From contig CAJOEI010000003.1 in NCBI GenBank assembly GCA_905233465.1, positions 1-64,000 of the forward strand: a stretch of DNA of 64,000 nucleotides. Reading direction: 5' to 3'. Within the stretch, counting starts at the first letter, position 1, and each line of letters starts with the position of its first letter. Below the pieces are notes generated by a model, which did not search any database, was not told the origin of the DNA, and saw only the letters and a list, made by a program, of their open reading frames with translations. Below are positions 1 through 7,892 of the stretch, piece after piece. The DNA comes from an uncultured Bacteroidaceae bacterium. GTDB taxonomy: Bacteria; Bacteroidota; Bacteroidia; Bacteroidales; Bacteroidaceae. Position numbers and translations under genes: made by a program.

Positions 1-6
1 GCTTTT

Positions 7-786
7 CTATTTCATCAGCACGCGGTCGCCACAGCGACGGGCGAGTTCTTTCTGTGCTGCCTTGGCCTCGCCTATGGCTTGCATAACCTCCTGCAGACGG
101 TTTCTGTCGGCCATAGCTTCGAGGCTGCGCAGCTGCTGCATCAGCGATGATATGCGCTCCTCGATGATGGCCAGTTTGTAGTCTGTCATCAGATGGGGTA
201 CCAGATCCACAAGACGCTCTTCCTCTGTCTCGATGGTCTTCACACGGCTGTGAATCTTGCTCAGCGTCTCATTGTCGTGTGCCAACTCGTTGGCAATGCG
301 GGCTATCTCAATGTCGGGATGGTTCTCGAAGTAGCGGTCGGCACGGAAGCCCTCTTCGCCGCCATGCTCCACGGCTTCATCCAGGATGCGGGCGTAGATG
401 GGCGTACGCAGGCTGATGTCATCCTCATCGAGCGAGAAGCGTATGAAGTCCGTAACAGTGAGCTGTCGGGGCTGACCTTGCTCGTCCTCCACAGTGCACA
501 TCACCTTCTCCCCATGACGTATCACCATCTGCATGAGAGCCCGTTCCTTGCGTTGGAAGAGGGCGGCCCCACCCCCGGCCCCTCCCCTGTTAGGGAGGGG
601 AGAGGGGAGTGGTTCGACAGGCTCACCATGAACTGGTGTGAGGGGTGTGTCGCACCGGAGGCGGATGCGCACGGTGCGTCCTGCTGTGGCGGCGATGTAG
701 CCTTGGCGTATGTCGGCCTTGGAGGTGGCCATGCGCTTGTAGTCGTCGCTGAGGACGAGGAACTTGCGCTCTATTTCATAATGCAC
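7..786 (-). CDS. Chimeric ORF: truncated CYTH-domain N-terminus, repeat-derived linker, DnaG primase C-terminal region
   Basis: MHYEIERKFLV...GYIAATAGRTVRIRLR is a CYTH start. Residues after about 76 (RHGEKVM...ILDEAVEHGGEEGFRADRYFENHPDIEIARIANELAHDNETLSKIHS...ERLVDLVPHLM...GDRVLMK) resemble the C-terminus of Bacteroidetes DNA primase. The linker PLPSPLPNRGGAGGG is encoded by a dispersed GC-rich repeat. Confidence 0.7.
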   Translation of the reverse strand: MHYEIERKFLVLSDDYKRMATSKADIRQGYIAATAGRTVRIRLRCDTPLTPVHGEPVEPLPSPLPNRGGAGGGAALFQRKERALMQMVIRHGEKVMCTVEDEQGQPRQLTVTDFIRFSLDEDDISLRTPIYARILDEAVEHGGEEGFRADRYFENHPDIEIARIANELAHDNETLSKIHSRVKTIETEEERLVDLVPHLMTDYKLAIIEERISSLMQQLRSLEAMADRNRLQEVMQAIGEAKAAQKELARRCGDRVLMK

Positions 787-989
787 CTATGTAATTTACA
801 ATTTTACGATTTTACAATTTCGCGACAATGCATCAGCGCGGCGAAACCGCGCTGCACACTGCCGCAAGGGGAAGAAGGCGCCTTTATGAGCGCAATGGAA
901 AATGGAGTTCAATTCACAATGATCAATGTTCAATGATCAATGTTCAATGTCCAATGATCAATGTTCAATGTTCAATGTTCAATGGCTTG

Positions 990-1133
990 TTAGTTGCGTC
1001 CCCAGAAGACGTAGCTGATGAACATGATGATGAAGAGGGCTGCGAGGGCCCAGATGATGTAGTTGATGACGCGTTGTGCCTGCTGCTTCTCGCGTGCTGC
1101 ACGACGCTCGTCGCGGTTTTGCTTCTTTTTCAT
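990..1133 (-). CDS. Small membrane protein, 47 aa (absent from the supplied ORF track)
   Basis: Translation MKKKQNRDERRAAREKQQAQRVINYIIWALAALFIIMFISYVFWGRN*: basic N-terminus plus one TM helix. Confidence 0.65.
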   Translation of the reverse strand: MKKKQNRDERRAAREKQQAQRVINYIIWALAALFIIMFISYVFWGRN

Positions 1134-1237
1134 AATATAATTTACAGTTTACGGTTTACAGTTTACAAGTTTTTGGAGTTATAATGTGGAGTTAAAAAAG
1201 AACTCCACATCATAACTCCCTAAAGTTGAGTTCTTGA

Positions 1238-2347
1238 TTATTCTCCTCCAAACTGCATGAGGTATGCTTTGATGAAGGGGTCTATCTTGCCGTCCATGAC
1301 TGCTGTGACGTCTGATGTCTGGTGTCCGGTGCGGTGGTCCTTGACGCGTCTGTCGTCGAAGACGTAGGATCGTATCTGTGAGCCCCATTCTATTTTCTTC
1401 TTTCCGGCCTCGACCTTGGCTTGTTCCTGCATGCGATGCTGCAGTTCCTTGTCGTAGAGCATGGAGCGCAGGAGTCGTAGTGCGTTCTCCTTGTTCTTGG
1501 GTTGGTCGCGTGTCTCGGTGTTCTCGATGAGTATCTCCTCTTCCTCGCCGGTGTAGGGGTCTTTGTACTGATAGCGTAGGCGCACTCCGGACTCGACTTT
1601 GTTGACGTTTTGTCCTCCTGCACCGCTGCTGCGGAAGGTGTCCCATGAGATGCGTGCGGGTTCGATGTTGACGTCAATGGTGTCGTCGACGAGTGGTGTG
1701 ACGAAGACGCTGGCGAAGCTTGTCATACGCTTGCCTTGTGCGTTGTATGGTGAGACGCGCACGAGTCGGTGTACGCCGTTCTCGCCCTTGAGGTAGCCGT
1801 AGGCGTATTCGCCGATTATCTCGAGTGTACATGACTTGATGCCGGCGTCGTCGGCTTCCAGGAGGCTGCTGACGACGCATCGGTAGCCGTTCTGCTCGGC
1901 CCATCGCATGTACATGCGCATGAGCATCTCTGCCCAGTCCTGTGCCTCGGTGCCTCCTGCTCCGGAGTTGATCTTGAGGACTGCGTCCATGGGGTCTTCT
2001 TGCTGCCGGAGCATGTTGCGGAGCTCGAGTGCTTCGAGTGCTGCGGTGCAGCGTGCGTAGATGTCGTCGACTTCCTGCTCGGTGACGAGTTGTTCGCGAT
2101 AGAAGTCGAATGCTGTGGCGAGTTCGTCGGTGAGTGTGCGAACTTCGGCGTAGTCGTTGAGCCATTTCTGTAGGCTCTTGACTTTCTTCATCTGCTCTTC
2201 TGCGCGCTTGGCGTCTTCCCAGAAGTCGGGAGCCTGTGTGCGCAGCTGTTCTTCCTCGTACTCCATCTGTTTTGCTGGGATGTCGAGGTAGCGGTGGAGT
2301 GCTGCGGTGCGCTCTTGTATATCCTTGAGTTGTTCGGTTGTTATCAT
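1238..2347 (-). CDS. prfB: Peptide chain release factor 2
   Basis: GAGGTEAQDWAEML and GGQ motif (SSGAGGQNVNKVESGVRLRY). Likely start is MITTEQL at 2347 rather than the ORF-track start at 2386. Confidence 0.95.
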   Translation of the reverse strand: MITTEQLKDIQERTAALHRYLDIPAKQMEYEEEQLRTQAPDFWEDAKRAEEQMKKVKSLQKWLNDYAEVRTLTDELATAFDFYREQLVTEQEVDDIYARCTAALEALELRNMLRQQEDPMDAVLKINSGAGGTEAQDWAEMLMRMYMRWAEQNGYRCVVSSLLEADDAGIKSCTLEIIGEYAYGYLKGENGVHRLVRVSPYNAQGKRMTSFASVFVTPLVDDTIDVNIEPARISWDTFRSSGAGGQNVNKVESGVRLRYQYKDPYTGEEEEILIENTETRDQPKNKENALRLLRSMLYDKELQHRMQEQAKVEAGKKKIEWGSQIRSYVFDDRRVKDHRTGHQTSDVTAVMDGKIDPFIKAYLMQFGGE

Positions 2348-2395
2348 ATATTTAGTTGTGTTCGCTGTGAACAGCGACATACTCAACGTGGTTGG

Positions 2396-4204
2396 TTACT
2401 CGGCATACATCGCGTCAATTTGTGCTTTGTAGTTCTTGGCGATGACGGGTCGTTTGATTTTGAGTGTGTTGGTGAGTTCGCCTCGCTGCATGGAGAATGG
2501 TTCCGGGAGTAGTGTGATGCATTTGACTTGCTCGTAGTGTGCGAACTCCTGCTGTAGGGTCTCAATGCGGTGCATGACCATTTGGTTGACGAGTGGGTTG
2601 CTGCACAGTTGCTGTCGGTCTTCAAATGCTATGCCGTTGTCTGTAGCCCATTGCTCGAGGAGTTTGTAGTCAGGAATGACGAGTGCTGACACGAACTTGT
2701 GTTCGTCGGCTATGACGGCCACTTCATCGATATATCTGTCTACGACGAACTTGGACTCGAGTGTCTGTGGGGATATGTACTTGCCGTTGGAGGTCTTGAA
2801 GAGATCCTTGATGCGGTCTGTGAGGTAGAGTTCTCCGTCCTTGATGTATCCGCAGTCGCCTGTGTGGAACCACCCGTCCTCGTCGAAAGCCTGGGCTGTG
2901 ATTTCGGCTTTGCGGTAGTAGCCTCGTGTGATGGTATCGCCCCGCAGGAGTATCTCATTCTGTTCGCCGAATTTGATGTCTATGCCATCGAGGACACGTC
3001 CCACGGAGCCGATGCTTGCGGGTGAGTGATGCCAGTCGCAAGACACTGTGGCGGTGGTCTCGGTCATGCCGTAACCGGCCGTCATGCGTATGCCTACGGA
3101 ATGCACGAACTCCTCTATGGCTGGCGGGATGAATGAGCCAGCTGTGGGGAAGAAGTTGGCGCGTTCGAGGCCGAGGCGTTTCTTAAGCAGTGATAGTATG
3201 GTGCGCTCGTAGAAGGCGTATTTGAGTTTGAGTGCCATCGGTGGCACGAGTCCCTTGAGACGATATTCGACGTTGTAGCGTCGGCCCACGGAGAGGGCGT
3301 CGAGCATGAGTTTGCGTTGCATGGGGCTGCTGCTGCCAATCTTCTCCTGCACGCCGCTGTAGACCTTTTCCCAGAAGCGCGGCACGGCGGCCATGCATGT
3401 GGGGTGTACCTCGCGCAACGTCATCTGTATGTCTTGAGGACGGAGGTTTATGGCCAGCTGGCAACCGCGTGAGAGGCACCAGTAGCTCCAGGCGCGTTCG
3501 AAGACGTGGGTAAACGGCAGGAAGCACATGATGACATCCTTCTCCGTCAGGTCCATAATCTTGTCGTTGGCAGGAATGGCAGCGGAATACATCCGCTGTG
3601 TAATCATCACACCTTTTGACACACCTGTGGTGCCGCTGGTGTATAGTATGTTGATGAGGTCGTCGGGTTGGACGGCCTCGTTGCGGCGGATACGCTCGGC
3701 ATCATTGTCGAGGCTCTGCCCCATGGCAAGGAACTCCTCGAAGGTCATGGATACCTGATCGCGCTCGTTGCGCTGCACGGTGGGGTCGAAGATTATGAGG
3801 CGTTCCAGCGTGGGGCACATCTTGAAGACACGGAATGCTGTGTTATACTGATACTGCTCTCCAACAAATACAAAGCGCACCGATGCGTCGTTAATCATAT
3901 ATTGAATCTGCGCCTCGCTGCTTGTGGCATAGAAAGGTATGCTCACGGCCCTGATGCCGTATGCTCCGAAATCCACGCATACGCCTTCGGGCTTGTTCTG
4001 CGTGAAGACGGCGATGTTCTCCTGTTCGGCCACGCCGAGTGCGAGCAATGCACGCGAGACCTGTGCCACGCGTTCGGAGAACTGTGTCCATGTGATTTCG
4101 CGCCATGTTGATGTGGCATAGTCGCGATAGCTTAAGGCCACTTTCTGACCATATACTTTGGCCTGCTCGTGTATGAGCTGCCCCAAATTACATTTCTGAA
4201 GCAT
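2396..4204 (-). CDS. AMP-dependent synthetase / long-chain fatty-acid-CoA ligase
   Basis: ILYTSGTTGVSKGVMITQ and GYGMTETTATVS motifs, 602 aa. Confidence 0.93.
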   Translation of the reverse strand: MLQKCNLGQLIHEQAKVYGQKVALSYRDYATSTWREITWTQFSERVAQVSRALLALGVAEQENIAVFTQNKPEGVCVDFGAYGIRAVSIPFYATSSEAQIQYMINDASVRFVFVGEQYQYNTAFRVFKMCPTLERLIIFDPTVQRNERDQVSMTFEEFLAMGQSLDNDAERIRRNEAVQPDDLINILYTSGTTGVSKGVMITQRMYSAAIPANDKIMDLTEKDVIMCFLPFTHVFERAWSYWCLSRGCQLAINLRPQDIQMTLREVHPTCMAAVPRFWEKVYSGVQEKIGSSSPMQRKLMLDALSVGRRYNVEYRLKGLVPPMALKLKYAFYERTILSLLKKRLGLERANFFPTAGSFIPPAIEEFVHSVGIRMTAGYGMTETTATVSCDWHHSPASIGSVGRVLDGIDIKFGEQNEILLRGDTITRGYYRKAEITAQAFDEDGWFHTGDCGYIKDGELYLTDRIKDLFKTSNGKYISPQTLESKFVVDRYIDEVAVIADEHKFVSALVIPDYKLLEQWATDNGIAFEDRQQLCSNPLVNQMVMHRIETLQQEFAHYEQVKCITLLPEPFSMQRGELTNTLKIKRPVIAKNYKAQIDAMYAE

Positions 4205-4230
4205 GTCGTATTGTGGTTTTGTTGGTGCAA

Positions 4231-4238
4231 AAATACAG
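4231..4238 (-). promoter_or_regulatory. Candidate Bacteroidetes -7 box (TATTTTTG) upstream of the acyl-CoA ligase
   Basis: TAnnTTTG consensus about 27 nt upstream of the start codon on the minus strand. Confidence 0.45.
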
Positions 4239-4273
4239 ATTAATCTTGAAACCGACGCTCACAAATGTGAAAA

Positions 4274-4696
4274 TTATGAGGTGGCCAGTAATTTTTTGAG
4301 AGCCTCATCCTCGGCAGCCTCCATAATGGCGCGCTGACCTGGCCCCTTGTCGTTGATGCTGCATAGGTGTAGTATGCCGTGAATGATGACTCGATGGAGC
4401 TCGTTGTCGTATGCCTCACCCAGCGTTTGTGCGTTGGAGCGTACGGTGTCGATGCTTATTATGATGTCTCCGGAGATGATGTTGGCCTCGTCGTAGTCGA
4501 AGGTGATGATGTCGGTGTAGTAGTCGTGGCCCAGAAACTGGCGGTTTACCTGTAGAATCTGTTCATCATTTGTCAGGACATAGTTCACCTGTCCCACGCG
4601 TCGACCGTGTGATGCGGCAACGGCCTCTATCCATTGCCTCAGACGGTCCTCGTCAATCTGTGGCTTGTCAATGTCTAAAGTCTGGAAGGTGATCAT
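4274..4696 (-). CDS. ybeY: rRNA maturation endoribonuclease YbeY
   Basis: HRVIIHGILHLCSINDKGPGQ metal-binding motif; 140 aa. Confidence 0.9.
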   Translation of the reverse strand: MITFQTLDIDKPQIDEDRLRQWIEAVAASHGRRVGQVNYVLTNDEQILQVNRQFLGHDYYTDIITFDYDEANIISGDIIISIDTVRSNAQTLGEAYDNELHRVIIHGILHLCSINDKGPGQRAIMEAAEDEALKKLLATS

Positions 4697-4706
4697 TGGC
4701 TGTTAT

Positions 4707-5873
4707 TCATTTGTTGGCACACAGCTGACACTCGGCACAAGCACGGAAGCGGTGTTCGACAAGGCAGGACAGCCGCGGGCGCAGCTCCTCAAGAGGAATC
4801 ATGCCAATCACCTCGGCGGCGAAAGCTTGCTTGAGCAACATGCGTGCATCGGCATCGGCAATGCCTCGCTGCCGCATGTAGAATAGAGCATCGGCGGGTA
4901 GCTGTCCCACCGTGGCTCCGTGCGAACACTCGACATCGTCGGCATATATCTCGAGCATGGGCTGCGACCACACGCGTGCCGTGGATGTGCAAACGAGGTT
5001 GGCATTGCGCTCTATGCTTTTGGTCTGTACGGAGCCTTCAGGCACGAGTATGCGTCCTGCGAAGGCCACTTCGGCATGGTCGTCGACAACGTTCTTATAC
5101 AGTTGCTCGCTGCGGCAACCCACTGCGGCATGAGTTATCACGGTGTTAGCGTCCACATGCTGATGTCCGTCGGCTATGGCGCAGCCAAGCAATGTGGTGC
5201 TGCTGCCCTCTTCGGCCAGGCTAACGTGTGTCTGGCTGCGTGAGAGCCCGCATGTCAGCGTGAATGCAGCGTGGGTGAATGTGGCATCCTTTGCCACGTG
5301 TGAATAGAGGTTGTGGAAGCGCCTGTATTGGTCGTGTGTCTGTTCGATGTCATAGATTTCGACATGCGCACCAGTTTCTACAAAGACTTCTGTCACCTGT
5401 GTGGTGAGCATCTCCTGTTCGGCTGCCGTCTCGTCGATGATAAGCTGCAGCGATGTGCCTGCTTCAGCAATGACCATCAGCCTGCGATGTTGCATCAGTG
5501 GCGCAGTGGCGCGACTGGTGTAGCGCAGGTGTATCGGGTTGCCTGGTGCATCACCGTGTTTGGCTCGTAGCACCGTTACCTCCTGTGCCAGTGCGGTGTT
5601 GAGAGCTGTGATGGCATCTGTGTTGCAGTCGGCCAGGGTGCCATAGGTGTCAGGCACATCGGTTTGTGGCGGAGCCTTGCGGAGTTGTAGTCCGTAGTTT
5701 GGTGCCAGTGCTGCGGCCACGTCGGTGTAGCGATACGCCTCCACGTGCCGTGTGGGCAAGCCATTGGCCAGCAGCGCGCGTGCCGCTTCGTCGCGGCGAG
5801 CATTGATGATGCTCGATGAATGGGCATCTATCAGCACGCGTTGTTCGTTGAGTAGATCAAGGTACTGGTTCAT
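4707..5873 (-). CDS. sufD: Fe-S cluster assembly protein SufD
   Basis: SufBD core motifs (ARVWSQPMLEIYADDVECSHGATVGQLPADALFYMRQRGI); adjacent to sufC. Confidence 0.92.
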   Translation of the reverse strand: MNQYLDLLNEQRVLIDAHSSSIINARRDEAARALLANGLPTRHVEAYRYTDVAAALAPNYGLQLRKAPPQTDVPDTYGTLADCNTDAITALNTALAQEVTVLRAKHGDAPGNPIHLRYTSRATAPLMQHRRLMVIAEAGTSLQLIIDETAAEQEMLTTQVTEVFVETGAHVEIYDIEQTHDQYRRFHNLYSHVAKDATFTHAAFTLTCGLSRSQTHVSLAEEGSSTTLLGCAIADGHQHVDANTVITHAAVGCRSEQLYKNVVDDHAEVAFAGRILVPEGSVQTKSIERNANLVCTSTARVWSQPMLEIYADDVECSHGATVGQLPADALFYMRQRGIADADARMLLKQAFAAEVIGMIPLEELRPRLSCLVEHRFRACAECQLCANK

Positions 5874-6610
5874 GCCTGAAACTGTTCGAATCCGTGTTTC
5901 TCGATCTCTGTGGCAAGCTCTGGTCCGCCAGTGCGTACTATGCGTCCGTCTATGAGCACATGCACCTTGTCTGGATGCAGATAGTCCAACAGGCGCTGGT
6001 AGTGTGTGATGACAATGGCCGATGTCTCAGGCTTGCGCAGACGGTTGAAGCCTTCAGCCACCACGCGCAGCGCATCGACGTCCAGACCCGAATCGGTCTC
6101 GTCGAGGATGCAGAATGATGGTTCGAGCATAGCCATCTGGAAAATCTCGTTGCGCTTCTTCTCTCCTCCGCTGAAGCCCTCGTTTACAGAGCGTGATGTC
6201 AGCCGGCTATCCAGTTCCACCAGTTTGCGACGTTCGCGCATCAACTTGAGGAAAGCTCCGGCATCGAGGGGCTCCAACCCTTGGTGCTTGCGCTTGGCAT
6301 TGAGTGCCGTTCGCAGGAAGTTGACCATCGAGACACCAGGTATTTCCACTGGTTGCTGGAATGAGAGGAAGATACCCTCGTTGGCTCGTTCGTCAGGTGG
6401 CAACGCCAGCAGGTCGCGGCCGTTGTATGTCACCGAACCCTCGGTGACGGTGTATGCAGGATGTCCAACCAGGACGTTGGAGAGAGTCGATTTACCGGCT
6501 CCGTTGTGTCCCATCAGAGCGTGCACTTCACCGTCGCCAATTGTCAGGTCTATACCCTTTAATATCTCTTTGCCGGCAACGGTGGCATGTAGATTTCTGA
6601 TTTCAAGCAT
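5870..6610 (-). CDS. sufC: Fe-S cluster assembly ATPase SufC
   Basis: ABC ATPase: Walker A GHNGAGKST, signature NEGFSGGEKKRNEI, LDETDSGLDVDAL; 4-nt overlap with sufD. Confidence 0.95.
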   Translation of the reverse strand: MLEIRNLHATVAGKEILKGIDLTIGDGEVHALMGHNGAGKSTLSNVLVGHPAYTVTEGSVTYNGRDLLALPPDERANEGIFLSFQQPVEIPGVSMVNFLRTALNAKRKHQGLEPLDAGAFLKLMRERRKLVELDSRLTSRSVNEGFSGGEKKRNEIFQMAMLEPSFCILDETDSGLDVDALRVVAEGFNRLRKPETSAIVITHYQRLLDYLHPDKVHVLIDGRIVRTGGPELATEIEKHGFEQFQA

Positions 6611-6639
6611 TTCAGATGATTGTCATTGGTTTTGCGGCG

Positions 6640-6647
6640 CAAAGGTA
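6640..6647 (-). promoter_or_regulatory. Candidate -7 box (TACCTTTG) for sufCD
   Basis: TAnnTTTG consensus followed by CGCC, 30 nt upstream of sufC. Confidence 0.5.
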
Positions 6648-6721
6648 ATGAAAAACGCTGCTTTTTGCCACGCTGAACGGGAAAAAGTGGGATGTTTGTT
6701 GGGAGTATTAACAATTCTTTG

Positions 6722-6729
6722 TACTTTTG
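6722..6729 (+). promoter_or_regulatory. Candidate -7 box (TACTTTTG) for the thioredoxin-like gene
   Basis: TACTTTTGTGCCC about 42 nt upstream of ATG 6771. Confidence 0.5.
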
Positions 6730-6770
6730 TGCCCGCAAAACTCAATCTTACAACTCTCATCTTTTGACGT

Positions 6771-7892
6771 ATGAAAAAATTTATCTCCATCGTGGTCATT
6801 GTGATTGTTGCTGCAATGACATTCAACTGCACCAAGGCTAAGGGCTATACTATCAAGGGAACTGTCGTGGGTGCCGCTGACGGCGACACCGTAAGTCTCA
6901 TTGAGGGCCGAGGCAATGAGATGGAAGTGCTGGCTAATGCAGTGGTTAAGAACGGCAAGTTCACCATCACCGGCGAGCAGGACTCCACGCGTCTGCTTTT
7001 CCTATCCTATGTAAGCAACGATATGCAGCGCAATGCCACGGCATCGTTGTTCGTGGAGAATGCCGAGATTCTCGTAACATTGAATCCAGACTCAGCTGTT
7101 GCTGACGTGCGCGGCACACATGCTAACGAGATATGGACGGCTTTTGCCCGCCACAACGAGCAGCGCTCCAGCGTGGGCATGAAGGCTTTCTATGCCAGCA
7201 TCGATACAGCAGCTACGCCCGAAGCACGCAAGGCTGCCAAGGAACAATTGGATGCTATTGAGGCCGAGCTCACGGATTTCTATAAGGATTTCATCCAGAC
7301 CAATCGCGATAATGTCGTAGGACAGTTTGTGCTTGCCAGCTATGCTGAGCAGCTTGAGGACGAAGACTTTGTCAAGGCTCAGCTCGACGCAATAGACATG
7401 CAGAAGGCTATTCCTGCCGTTCGCAGGCTCAAACAACTTAAAGATATTCAGGCTGAGACCGCCGTTGGAAAGCCTTACAAAGACATTACTGCCGAGACTC
7501 CAGGTACGGAGATTCTCAGCGTGAGCAACTTCGTAGGCCGTCAGGGTGTGAAGCTCCTGATGATAGATTTTTGGGCCAGCTGGTGTGGTCCATGCCGTGC
7601 TGAGATGCCCAATGTGAAGGCTGTTTATGAGCGTTTCCACTCTCAGGGCCTTGAGATTCTCGGCGTGAGCCTTGACAACGACGAGGACGACTGGCGTGAA
7701 GCCATTGACCAGATGGATATGACCTGGCCTCAGATCTCTGACCTCTGTGGTTGGGAGAGTGCCGGTGCAGCAGCTTATGGCGTGCGTGCCATACCTGCAA
7801 CGGTGTTAATTAAGGACGGAATCATCGTTGCGCGCAATGTACGCGGTGCGGAGCTTGCAAAGAAGGTCGAAGAACTGCTGCAACAAGATTGA
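6771..7892 (+). CDS. TlpA-family thioredoxin-like lipoprotein with DUF4369-type N-terminus
   Basis: Signal peptide; FWASWCGPCRAEMPNVKAVYERF redox motif; N-terminal GYTIKGTVVGAADGDTVSLIE. Confidence 0.88.
   Translation: MKKFISIVVIVIVAAMTFNCTKAKGYTIKGTVVGAADGDTVSLIEGRGNEMEVLANAVVKNGKFTITGEQDSTRLLFLSYVSNDMQRNATASLFVENAEILVTLNPDSAVADVRGTHANEIWTAFARHNEQRSSVGMKAFYASIDTAATPEARKAAKEQLDAIEAELTDFYKDFIQTNRDNVVGQFVLASYAEQLEDEDFVKAQLDAIDMQKAIPAVRRLKQLKDIQAETAVGKPYKDITAETPGTEILSVSNFVGRQGVKLLMIDFWASWCGPCRAEMPNVKAVYERFHSQGLEILGVSLDNDEDDWREAIDQMDMTWPQISDLCGWESAGAAAYGVRAIPATVLIKDGIIVARNVRGAELAKKVEELLQQD

Noticed and set aside
193-936. 247-aa plus-strand ORF across the first gene
   Set aside because: Opposes the CYTH/DnaG-like ORF, which has recognisable homology; contains translated repeats only.
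919-984. Possible CRISPR or iteron from TTCAATG repeats
   Set aside because: Unit is 7 bp with no spacers, and many similar heptamer arrays are dispersed; no replication initiator gene nearby.
1238-2386. Programmed +1 frameshift in prfB, as in many bacteria
   Set aside because: The region equivalent to RGYLDY (LHRYLDIPAKQMEYEEEQL) is read through continuously with no in-frame stop, so this prfB does not need frameshifting.
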